Notes under the pieces: model-generated
The model's input: the letters and a program-made list of their open reading frames with translations, nothing else
The model's database searches: none
What the model was told of the DNA's origin: nothing
Made by a program: the position numbers and the translations under genes
Part shown: one piece after another, positions 49,801 through 56,179 of the stretch
Layout: each line of letters opens with the position of its first letter
How positions within the stretch are numbered: the stretch's first letter is position 1
NCBI GenBank assembly: GCA_964247745.1
Contig: CAXTVT010000002.1
Coordinates: 53,592 to 117,591, forward strand
From: RH-AL1 sp964247745
Lineage (GTDB): Bacteria; Pseudomonadota; Alphaproteobacteria; Rhizobiales; Beijerinckiaceae
DNA: 64,000 bases
Direction: 5' to 3'

Positions 49801-50418
49801 TTCCGGGCTCACATGCTGCGCGGCGTCGTCGAGTTCTCGGTTCCTGCAGTCTTGTCGCGCGCTGTAGCGGCCAAGATCCTCACGCCCGCTATCTATGAGC
49901 TGAGGAAAGATGCGGATCGACCAGAATGGGGGATCGACGTCTCAGATACGAGACGCGCCTTGAGGAACGGTTCGTCGGCGCTCCGAGAAGGGGCCGCCGG
50001 GTGCCTCGCCGACTGGTGCGCGGGCGAGCAAGACAAGGCGGCGTATTGGCGGGAGACCGTCGCGCCGCTGCTCGCCGCCGTCTGGCCTCGCGACAAGCGC
50101 CTCAAGGCGCCCGGCCAATGCCTGCACTTCGTCCGCCTCGTCGTGCAGGCGGGCGACGCCTTCCCGGAAGCGTTGGCGTCGGTCAGACCGCATCTGACCG
50201 TTTCGGCGAACATCCTCAATTTTATCGACACGAGCCCTGTTCCGGACGAGTGGCCGCGCGAGGCGCTGGACCTACTCTGGACGACGCGCGAGGAAGTGCC
50301 GGGCACGAGCTACTTTCAGCTCGAGGGCATCCTTGATCGCCTGCGTGCCGCCGACCCGACGATCGAACCCGATCGCCGTTTTCAATGGCTGGAGTTGAGG
50401 GCGCCACGCTTCCGGTAG
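46816..50418 (+). CDS. Large SIR2-domain protein, candidate anti-phage NADase
   Basis: A 1,200-residue protein. The N-terminal 240 residues are a SIR2-type fold: LLCGAGIS (near 31-37) for NAD binding, VVTTNFD (124-130), the catalytic-His region VVHLHG (168-172) and LVGYSAGD (218-225). The remaining 950 residues look alpha-helical, with no recognised nuclease or helicase motif, resembling the long sensor part of SIR2/DUF4020 or defence-associated sirtuin (DSR-like) proteins. In those systems, infection triggers NAD+ depletion by the SIR2 domain. Position after the Abi_C-type gene supports a defence role. The domain is confident; anti-phage activity is inferred from family. Confidence 0.82.
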   Translation: MRSMTLRFSDEGPAFPTELVRALLEGDVVLLCGAGISAPQLPGFAGLVNGCFEALGEEKTPAEQTSFDDKRFEETLGTLGRRLVDPEALTEAVCQALQVPADVDLAHHRTVLRLSRDRDGRVLVVTTNFDTLVERALQPSDLSRGVRGVSYAGQALPQPGGARFSGVVHLHGRVEDDVLGLDRTELVVTSADYGDAYMRSGWASRFLFDLARCKTIVLVGYSAGDAPVRYFLNVLEADRERFSDLKAVYALDAASPGVEPDPRWSAVAVEPLPYVAPVNAATGYPDHGALWRDLESLADFVERPRTTRRAMAEGALRRKLDQLTPLERERTLWLFESDESGGLWDIPAMFVEDPAWFDALHEAGLVTADRTWMLAAWCARDFTDEGRFRFAVAWCARLGGRLAAELRRHLFQDVRPPSPLITAWRALTAPEVWLKVDFVDGPYAVTRALAGAEILHEDLRRAVRLLTPFVKVSSRLVRAATTSAPRHAVDLAPMHLTVRESGGVLDELREALAAVARVEALTALATDALRTVVEEAMDVGLIVDDDDATDFSVPAVEDHPQNEHRDGTVFLVTLLSRLLPALAASDREGARRYAEMWRTFPGRTGRRLWLYALRLDAVFSADEAIEGVLQLGQRDFWTGSREMPLVLLGRARDAARPLLDDLERRITAEAPAYFAGFERGSGDVDWRDHAADRAVWFRLRMLADARALSPAGSLSLQAILSRRSYLVRDLEDRDFFSSYLFPVKSVVGDASPIAQAETDDRLHVARTASISPSFEQQQGWSVYCRSEPRAALDTLRGGAFDEKDVGLWRTFLSAAAYLPDESSEERAALAAAIFEALAPAGDTFVAAIVVPLVDVYWVHPGRPKNLEGWWRRLFGCALTHEGESASLADRRRDWLLTPSGRLTQAAMIDVDRLRQAGEAVPQAKLEELDMAAAAGERGFNALAALAHNAAFMLSIEGHEAARLLDAALAHDDVDALDLRSVLVTSPTTTPALSTAFRAHMLRGVVEFSVPAVLSRAVAAKILTPAIYELRKDADRPEWGIDVSDTRRALRNGSSALREGAAGCLADWCAGEQDKAAYWRETVAPLLAAVWPRDKRLKAPGQCLHFVRLVVQAGDAFPEALASVRPHLTVSANILNFIDTSPVPDEWPREALDLLWTTREEVPGTSYFQLEGILDRLRAADPTIEPDRRFQWLELRAPRFR

Positions 50419-50592
50419 GTCGCGCCCCTATCTCGGTACCTTTCGGCGTATATGGCCGACCGAGGGCCTCGTACTACGACAGCGTGGTCGAAGGTTCGGC
50501 CTGCGCACCTCCTTGCTACGCTGAGCAGGTGGTCCGGCAGGATGCCCGGTCAGAATGCGCCTGCTTGTTTGCGGCGGAGCGGAGATCATCGC

Positions 50593-51093
50593 ATGATCAC
50601 GAAGGAAGGTCTCGAGGCGCTCGCGCGCTACGCCCCCATTCTGGAGGCGAAGGGCTTCGCGTGGAGCGACTGGCATGCTCCGACCGGTCAGGTGCCCTGG
50701 TTGGAGCACGGGGACGTCGCCTCCGCCTTTGTCGAAGACGCCTACCGCTTTGGCTGGGTCTCGAGCGATTTCGATTGGCCGGAATGGTCTCGCACGGACG
50801 AGGCGCGGCGGCTGCGGGAGGATCCAGACGAAGTGGCCGCAGCCGACGCGCCGCGGCTCGTGAAGCTCCTCACCTGCGCAATCCGCAGCGACCGCTTCTG
50901 CGAAGGCGCGCTCGCCGGCGACTACGACAGCGGCCCGCTCGCCCGCATCGCGGCCCGGGCGCGGGCGCTCGCCGCCTCGGCGTTTTGGCGATGTGCAATC
51001 CCTACAGCATCACGCTCCGAGTCACCTCAGACCCTTCCTCGGCCTCCAGATTACTGCGGTCCTCGCGACGCAGTTGGCCGGAGCGCGTTGTGA
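50593..51093 (+). CDS. DUF6508-like protein, 3' end probably altered
   Basis: A 166-residue protein from ATG 50593, with GGAG about 9 nt upstream. MITKEGLEALARYAPILEAK, FVEDAYRFGWVSSDFDWPEW and LVKLLTCAIRSDRFCEGAL match a small family common on mobile elements (DUF6508, as I recall it); function unknown. After ARARALAASAF (about residue 132) the sequence becomes Arg/Ser/Pro-rich and unlike the family. The next gene's ATG (50991) lies inside this stretch, so the true end may have been lost by recombination or a frameshift near 50.98 kb. Confidence 0.65.
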   Translation: MITKEGLEALARYAPILEAKGFAWSDWHAPTGQVPWLEHGDVASAFVEDAYRFGWVSSDFDWPEWSRTDEARRLREDPDEVAAADAPRLVKLLTCAIRSDRFCEGALAGDYDSGPLARIAARARALAASAFWRCAIPTASRSESPQTLPRPPDYCGPRDAVGRSAL

Positions 51094-51605
51094 GCGCCGG
51101 TGTCGCCGCTTCCCGAGATTCGTACCAGGTGCCGATCGGGGTGGCGCGGCGAGCCCGCATCGCCGGCGTCCAAACCTTCTTCGAGATGAAGCATCCCGAA
51201 GCTGATCCGGAACGGGTCAACGGCCTCTACGAGCGCGCCACCATGCGCCGGGTGTTCGGGCTTGAGCAGGAGCCTGAAGACGCCGATGTCGAGCGTAGAG
51301 GCTGGAAGGCCGTCGCGGAGCGTCTGGGACGCGACAAGTCGCTGTTCAAGCTCTGGACGATCAGGCCGGATTTTAAGGCGTTGATGTCGACAGCCGACCG
51401 GCTCTGGTCCATCGAGGTTTCGTACGTCTTCGGCGCCGATGCCATGCCGGAAACGGAAAACTTCCTCGGACCTGATGAAACTCTCGACGGACGCGTGGTC
51501 TACGCCGTCGATGCGGTTCTCGAGGTCGGCGGCAAGGCGGCGGCGCGCATCGACGTTTTCGAAGCGAAGCTCCGGCGGCCTCTTCCATCTGGATTGACCG
51601 CCTAA
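50991..51605 (+). CDS. Hypothetical protein with SRAP-like N-terminus
   Basis: A 204-residue protein in another frame, overlapping the DUF6508-like gene by 103 nt. The first residues MCNPYSIT are the hallmark start of SRAP/YedK (HMCES) proteins, in which Cys2 crosslinks abasic DNA, but no later SRAP motif follows. The rest (VGARRARIAGVQ-like start, then TMRRVFGLEQEPEDADVERR and LWTIRPDFKALMSTADRLWS) is not recognised. It could be a fusion of an SRAP remnant with another gene, or the real start could be GTG 51090 and the MCNPYS match a remnant. Coding is probable, but the start is uncertain. Confidence 0.5.
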   Translation: MCNPYSITLRVTSDPSSASRLLRSSRRSWPERVVSAGVAASRDSYQVPIGVARRARIAGVQTFFEMKHPEADPERVNGLYERATMRRVFGLEQEPEDADVERRGWKAVAERLGRDKSLFKLWTIRPDFKALMSTADRLWSIEVSYVFGADAMPETENFLGPDETLDGRVVYAVDAVLEVGGKAAARIDVFEAKLRRPLPSGLTA

Positions 51606-51626
51606 GTCGACCGCGGCCTCGGCGTT

Positions 51627-51899
51627 GTGCACGCCGCAATGCGCGCGACCTTCGTCGTCGACGACGAGGGTCTTGAAGCGGGAGGGCTGTTCGGGCGCTA
51701 CGTCTTGGCTGACCTACCCGTCGTCGTACGAATGCTCAACCTCATCAAGTGCTCCTTCGAGATGGACGGCGGCCTTTCGATCCGCAGGTGTTCGGCGTGT
51801 GGCCGATCGCGTTCTGCCGTTACACGCGGCGCGACCGTAATCTGGAGGAGGTCTGGACCGAAATCGGCCGCCGGTCTTGCCCACCCGACGCCGCCTTAG
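51627..51899 (+). pseudogene. Frameshifted small gene remnant
   Basis: GTG 51627 opens a frame reading MHAAMRATFVVDDEGLEAGG and later IRRCSACGRS, a zinc-ribbon-like start. Around 51790-51810 sensible sequence seems to pass to a neighbouring frame, which reads VWPIAFCRYTRRDRNLEEVW, ending with ALAVLIDLSKL. Together these resemble a small CxxC zinc protein followed by a basic helix. No single frame carries the whole, so I call it a frameshifted remnant. No function can be assigned. Confidence 0.4.
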
Positions 51900-51942
51900 C
51901 TGTACTGATTGATCTGTCAAAGCTTCGTACATCGAGATCTTT

Positions 51943-51962
51943 CGTACAGCGTACGCTGTACG
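51943..51962. repeat. Perfect 20-bp palindrome
   Basis: CGTACAGCGTACGCTGTACG is its own reverse complement, with no spacer. It lies 64 bp beyond the stop of the minus-strand nuclease gene and at the end of the preceding gene remnant. There is no T-run, so it is not an ordinary terminator. It could be a binding site for a dimeric repressor, nuclease or recombinase. Confidence 0.8.
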
Positions 51963-52025
51963 CGTTCACATGTCGTCCAACGCTTGAAGCTGCCAGGCGG
52001 TGGACGTCATCCCGCAGCGTCACTC

Positions 52026-53264
52026 TCAATCGTCGTCGACCGATTTTTCCCTCGCGATCGGGCCGGCGGGCGCCTTCTCGTAGTCGACCACTTGGACGAC
52101 GAGCCGGTCCACCTCGCCGGCGGCCCAGGTCTGCAGGTCTGCCACCCGCTTCTCCGGGTCTGCCGGGAAGGCGCTCACCGGGCGGCAGCTTATGATCCGC
52201 CATCGGTCCTCGACCGTTGTCCATCCCTTCGGCACCCCGCGGTAGATGGTGTCGATCCGCTCCTTGTACCTGTCGTCGCCCGACACGACGAAAAAGAAGG
52301 GCTCGTGCTGAGGCAGTCCGTCGACGTCACCTTCCCAGGCCTTGGGGACCTCGAAGCAGATGCCGACCGCCAGGAACGGCACTGTCGGTAGTCTCCTCAC
52401 CGCTTTGGAGAAGAGGAACCACCCCCAGTAGAGGTTATGGCCGGACAAGAACCCGACGTTGAGGTTGCGGCCGTGGCTGAGCTTGGGGAACTGCTTCGCC
52501 ATGACTTTGATGGTGTCCCTGATCATCGCTTCGAGAGCAATATAGGAGTGGGCGAAGAGCATCGTTGCCGCCAAGTCGCGGGACGTGGGGTACTTCGTCA
52601 TGAGGTCGTTCTCCTTGATGAAGGCGTGCAGATCGGCGGCGAGAGCGACCGCTGCCAGCCGGCGGTCGCCTGCACCGAGAGTTTTGTGAAGCCACAGGCC
52701 AACCTCTTTCCACGTGACGACGGAGGTCATGACGCCATCCTGGCGGCGCTGACGAAAGCCTTCCGGCGGGTCGGTCCTAGCGGTCAGGAAGACGATCGCG
52801 CCCGGCCATGCCGCATCGTCTTCCTGCTGGCCGGCGATCCACTCGGCGTAAGTTTCGAGCTGGTTGCGGACGACTGGTTCGCTGTCGGCCTCGGCAGGAG
52901 CCCCAAAGGTGTGGGACTGGAAGCCGGCGCCCACCTTGGCCTCAATGACCAGCAAGTTCCTCCTTCCCCATCTCAGAACCATGTCCGGCCGCTTGCTGTA
53001 GCCTTCGACGGTGATGACGACCTGGGTCTGGAGGTTGAGGGCGCCGAGATCGGACACGATGGCTTCGATCAGCGCGACGGCGCTCGATGGCATGAGAACC
53101 GCGAGGAGTGAACGCTTGGTCGGCGCGTCGAGGCGATCGAAGAGGTCGGCGAACGCTTCCGTTAGAAAGTCCTCAAGCGCTTCGCGCTTTTGGTTTTGGC
53201 GGTAGGTGTACAGCCGGGAGTAGATGTTGGTCACGATGGAATGGTGCCCGGCATTCGATCTCAC
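52026..53264 (-). CDS. PD-(D/E)XK nuclease family protein
   Basis: A 412-residue protein. The frame opens with GTG 53264; GTG 53234 (VTNIYSRLYTYRQNQKREAL) is an alternative start. The nuclease core is visible: upstream acidic helix REALEDFLTEAFADLF, then KRPDMVLRW (D94) and LLVIEAKVGAGFQ (E108-x-K110), the PD-(D/E)XK metal site. The C-terminal 200 residues include AHSYIALEAMIRDTIKVMAK and WFLFSKAVRRLPTVPFLAVG, a probable target- or partner-binding region. It stands alone on the minus strand between remnants. It resembles PD-(D/E)XK proteins from defence islands; whether it cuts phage DNA is inferred. Confidence 0.8.
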   Translation of the reverse strand: MRSNAGHHSIVTNIYSRLYTYRQNQKREALEDFLTEAFADLFDRLDAPTKRSLLAVLMPSSAVALIEAIVSDLGALNLQTQVVITVEGYSKRPDMVLRWGRRNLLVIEAKVGAGFQSHTFGAPAEADSEPVVRNQLETYAEWIAGQQEDDAAWPGAIVFLTARTDPPEGFRQRRQDGVMTSVVTWKEVGLWLHKTLGAGDRRLAAVALAADLHAFIKENDLMTKYPTSRDLAATMLFAHSYIALEAMIRDTIKVMAKQFPKLSHGRNLNVGFLSGHNLYWGWFLFSKAVRRLPTVPFLAVGICFEVPKAWEGDVDGLPQHEPFFFVVSGDDRYKERIDTIYRGVPKGWTTVEDRWRIISCRPVSAFPADPEKRVADLQTWAAGEVDRLVVQVVDYEKAPAGPIAREKSVDDD

Positions 53265-53805
53265 GTAAGGGGCAGATCCCGACGACGGCGGTCAAGGGGC
53301 CATAGGCCGGCAGCGTTCGGTATCTGGCCCGTCATCTGAAATGCTGGCGATCGATACGACTTCGGCGTCGCGCGGGTCGCCGACCCTCGCCGTCAGGGCG
53401 GTGGCGTCGGCGTCGCCGAACGCCCGCCAACACGGCGTCGACCACGCTCCGCGTCCACTTGCGGTCGTAGCCGATCAGCTCGACGCATCCGCCGAGGAAG
53501 CCGTCGAAGGCCGGCCCCGGATCGCCGCGATGCGGCATGCGCACACGTGGACCGCCCTCAGGCGGGCGAGCCACGTCCTCGCCATGCAGGCGAACGCGCC
53601 AGCCGCGCCGCGTCCTCCGACACGGCGGCATGGAGAACCGCCTCCAGCCGCGTAGCGATCACGTCTTCAGTGCTCAGCCCGACCTTCCGCCTTTCCTCCT
53701 TCGTGCGCTTGACTTGGTCAGCCATAGGCACCTCCGGTTCGTCGCTGTCTTACCGCTGTGCGTCGGGAGGGTGATCCGCTGTGCAACGCATCTGTGATAA
53801 CGGGA
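53265..53805. other. Gap with a single small candidate gene
   Basis: This 541-bp interval contains no well-supported long gene. Apparent frames on both strands are Arg/Pro-rich and look like chance high-GC reading. The only convincing element is the small minus-strand gene at 53558-53725 with a strong ribosome-binding site. The stretch 53265-53340 upstream of the nuclease gene presumably holds its promoter, but I see no clear -35/-10 pair. Confidence 0.4.
53558..53725 (-). CDS. Small protein with strong RBS, probably truncated
   Basis: A 55-residue protein starting MADQVKRTKEERRKVGL at ATG 53725. The upstream GGAGGTG at 5-nt spacing is one of the best ribosome-binding sites in the island. 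Residues 1-42 look natural (STEDVIATRLEAVLHAAVSE). The end (RSPAWRGRGSPA) is unlike the start and runs into the stop, suggesting a frameshift or loss of the original 3' part. It lies 80 nt downstream of the DUF-like gene 53806-54153, so may be the last member of that operon. Confidence 0.5.
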   Translation of the reverse strand: MADQVKRTKEERRKVGLSTEDVIATRLEAVLHAAVSEDAARLARSPAWRGRGSPA

Positions 53806-54153
53806 TCAATCGTCATCGTCGTCCTGTATCCCCTGCCGCCGCCTGACCGCCTCCATGGCGGCGTAAACGCACGAAAGCGAACGTCCCAACCTCGAGACGT
53901 CGGCCCCGTCTAGGAAGGCCTTGATGGCGGCGGCCTCCATCGCCGAAGTTACCAAGCCGCCTGCGATCCGCCGGCTCTCGGCGATCGGTTCGCGGCGATC
54001 CCGAGCACGCGATCTTGTCGTTACGCTCATCACGACAGGACCGTCTTCGACGATTATCTTGATCCTGCCGGTGGCTCCTACCTCGACGCGCGACGCGCTC
54101 TCGATCCGGATCGAGAGCGTGTCGGTATCGGAGATTGAGATTTTCACCGCCAT
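53806..54153 (-). CDS. Hypothetical acidic-tailed small protein
   Basis: A 115-residue protein, start ATG 54153 (MAVKISISDTDTLSIRIES). The first half is beta-rich (TGRIKIIVEDGPVVMSVTT). The second is helical (GGLVTSAMEAAAIKAFLDGA) and ends in a run of five Asp. No family is recognised. The gene follows the 203-residue protein gene after 79 nt; it is the only member of the operon not overlapping its neighbour. Length and codon pattern are consistent with real coding. Confidence 0.6.
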   Translation of the reverse strand: MAVKISISDTDTLSIRIESASRVEVGATGRIKIIVEDGPVVMSVTTRSRARDRREPIAESRRIAGGLVTSAMEAAAIKAFLDGADVSRLGRSLSCVYAAMEAVRRRQGIQDDDDD

Positions 54154-54232
54154 TGCTGCCACATCCGAAAAGGCGAAGACCCTCCCGAAGAAAGCCGCCT
54201 CACGTCTTCCGAAAGGGATCGGGCCTTCACGA

Positions 54233-54844
54233 TCACCGCCATGACGTGGACGCCCCGTCGATGACCGCCGCCCGCGCGGCGACGACGATCCAGAACAATC
54301 TCCAGGGCCGTTCGGCGGGATCGAGCACGTAGATGTCGTTGACCCGCGTCGCCCCGCGGAAATCCTGATCACGCGGGTTCCAGGTGTAGCGCGGCTCGAC
54401 GATGTACTCTTGGCAGGCGTCGCTGCGCGCCTCCATGTAGCTCATCTCGCTCGTGACCTCGTGCAGCCGCAGGTGTCGCAGCCCCGCCTGGAGCTCCTCA
54501 CGGAATTCCGTGATCGCAACGTCGCAAGGCAAATGGATCTCGAGCCTGCCCTCGACCGCGCGGACGCCTTCGGGCCTCGCGCCCATGCCGCGCCGCCATG
54601 GACCCGGGCGATAGTCGAAAAATCCCCAGTCGGACCAGCCGCTGTCGAAACCGATGGGCTGGAACAGGTTGCTTACGCGCACGCCCGATCCGTGTTCCCT
54701 CTGGTTCAGCCGGCGGATCGCTGCCGCCGCGTCGATCGCGACGTCGACGTGGACGATCGGAAGGCCGATCGATCCCATCAGCGTCGCGCTGCCGGTGCAG
54801 GCGGCGACGAAGACCTGCACGACGGACTCGTTGCGCGGGCTCAT
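54233..54844 (-). CDS. Hypothetical protein of XRE-controlled operon
   Basis: A 203-residue protein. Its ATG 54844 overlaps the stop of the AAA-like gene as ATGA, so translation is coupled. Notable parts are VVQVFVAACTGSATLMGSIG, IGFDSGWSDWGFFDYRPGPW (a W/F-rich turn region), and YTWNPRDQDFRG, which resembles the YRWNPDDKVWW segment at the end of the exonuclease three genes upstream in the window's minus-strand order. PAERPWRLFWIVVAARAAVI closes it. No family is known to me. The shared W-N-P-x-D motif suggests the two proteins contact a common target. Confidence 0.65.
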   Translation of the reverse strand: MSPRNESVVQVFVAACTGSATLMGSIGLPIVHVDVAIDAAAAIRRLNQREHGSGVRVSNLFQPIGFDSGWSDWGFFDYRPGPWRRGMGARPEGVRAVEGRLEIHLPCDVAITEFREELQAGLRHLRLHEVTSEMSYMEARSDACQEYIVEPRYTWNPRDQDFRGATRVNDIYVLDPAERPWRLFWIVVAARAAVIDGASTSWR

Positions 54845-55293
54845 CGCGCTTTCTCCGCGGAGGTGGCGACGAAGCCAGGCCGGCATCGCCGGTCGCGCAT
54901 GGCGAGTTCGAGGGCGCGGCGCACGCGGCGCATGCGGCGCGGAGAGAGTTGGAGTAGGGCGTCCAGAGCATCGTCGGCGACGACCTCGAGGCCGCTGCGC
55001 TCCAGCACGCCCGCGGCGACCGCCTCGGCCAGCACGCGGGAACCGTCGCGATCGGGCCAGGACACGTCGACGACGATCCTGTCGAGCAGAGGCGCCGGCA
55101 TGGCGGCGACGTCGTTGGCGGTGGCGAGCCAGAGCGCGGAACGCAGGTCGATGGGGACGTCGACGTACTCGTTGACGATGGCACTGGGCAGCGCCGCGGG
55201 ATCGTGAAGGCGGATCGGCAGACCGTGTTCAGGCTTGCGGTCCTCGAGCAAGGCGTCGTCGAGCGGGTCCGCCCACCAGGGCCGGTCAGCCAT
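54841..55293 (-). CDS. C-terminal half of a Lon-like AAA+ ATPase module
   Basis: A 150-residue protein. IVNEYVDVPIDLRSALWLAT plus AND and PAPLLDRIVVDVSWP correspond to the post-Walker-B part of AAA+ ATPases: sensor 1 (the TAN segment) and the arginine-finger region (LLDRI), most like Lon. The C-terminal LQLSPRRMRRVRRALELAM is a sensor-2-like helical lid. There is no Walker A or Walker B, and upstream sequence belongs to the exonuclease gene, which it overlaps by 8 nt. It is either a remnant or a subunit that completes another protein's ATPase site. Confidence 0.65.
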   Translation of the reverse strand: MADRPWWADPLDDALLEDRKPEHGLPIRLHDPAALPSAIVNEYVDVPIDLRSALWLATANDVAAMPAPLLDRIVVDVSWPDRDGSRVLAEAVAAGVLERSGLEVVADDALDALLQLSPRRMRRVRRALELAMRDRRCRPGFVATSAEKAR

Positions 55294-56179
55294 GCCGGGT
55301 CTCCCAGGTCACCTCGCGCACGGCCGGACCGTCCGCGCGCGGCGTGCAATGCGGCGCGTAGACATTCTCGGCGAGCCAAGCCTCTTCGACGAGACGATCG
55401 TCGTTGATGACTTCCCGCCACCAGACCTTGTCGTCGGGGTTCCAACGGTAGCCGCGGGCGCGGAGCAGGTCCTTGACCGAGAAGTCGGCGCCGATCGCGC
55501 GGTAGATCCAGCCGGGGCGGCCGGCGGTCGCGATCATCTCGGCCAGGGCGGTGATGCCATCGGCCGACCGGTGCTCGAGCAGGGCTATCGTGGCGTCGAC
55601 GTCGGCGCCGGCACGGTGGGCGCCGTGGAACCAGCCGGCCTGCGCCAACAGCCAGCACAGGGAGCGGCCGGACCCGTCGAAGCCCCTCGCGCGCCAGTCG
55701 ACCTCCTTCATCGCGCAGGCCCACGGGAGCCCCGCGACCTTGGGGAGACGACGCTCGACCACCGGGCGGTCGAAGGCCGCGTTGAAAGCGATCCGCACAC
55801 CGGCGGACGCGATGACCGAGGAGGCGGAGAAGTCGTCGATGACCTGACCGCGAAGATCATCGTCGGTGAGGCCGGTGAGCGCGGTGATCTTCGGGTCGAG
55901 TGGCTCGCCCGGGTCTTCGAGCCAGGAGTGCCCGACATCGAGCTTGGTAACGTGGCCGCTGCCGTCGAAGCGGAAACGACGGAGGCTGAGTTCGATGACA
56001 CGACATGTCGAGGTGTCGAGCGAAGTGGTCTCGCAATCTATGCAGACGCCGATGCTGGTCTCGCCATCGTTGTTGACCGCTGTCAGCCTCCTCTCCAAGT
56101 CCAAGCGTCGCAGCACCCGATAGCCGTCGTGCGTCGCCAAGGCGTCGGCGATCAGCTCGACCGTGACCTCCTTCAGCAT
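55286..56179 (-). CDS. DEDDh 3'-5' exonuclease (DnaQ-like) with C-terminal extension
   Basis: A 297-residue protein; ATG 56179 has AGGAGG at 5-nt spacing. The exonuclease fold has all metal ligands: D48 and E50 in CIDCETTSLD, D137 in FNAAFDRPVVE, H188 and D193 in HRAGADVDA. About 45 residues precede the fold, and the last 70 (VKDLLRARGYRWNPDDKVWW) form an extension with paired aromatics that recalls small W-rich DNA-binding modules. Similar proteins are found in alphaproteobacterial prophages and elements. Overlaps with both neighbours (7 and 8 nt) indicate coupled translation. Substrate could be phage or plasmid DNA or RNA ends. Confidence 0.85.
   Translation of the reverse strand: MLKEVTVELIADALATHDGYRVLRRLDLERRLTAVNNDGETSIGVCIDCETTSLDTSTCRVIELSLRRFRFDGSGHVTKLDVGHSWLEDPGEPLDPKITALTGLTDDDLRGQVIDDFSASSVIASAGVRIAFNAAFDRPVVERRLPKVAGLPWACAMKEVDWRARGFDGSGRSLCWLLAQAGWFHGAHRAGADVDATIALLEHRSADGITALAEMIATAGRPGWIYRAIGADFSVKDLLRARGYRWNPDDKVWWREVINDDRLVEEAWLAENVYAPHCTPRADGPAVREVTWETRHG

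Noticed and set aside
51051..51632. 193-codon minus-strand frame opposite the SRAP-like-start gene
   Set aside because: Lacks an RBS and domain features; the plus-strand frame has better composition and neighbours in the same direction.
53332..53631. 99-codon minus-strand frame in the gap after the nuclease gene
   Set aside because: Arg-rich throughout; the overlapping frame at 53558-53725 has a much better ribosome-binding site and start.
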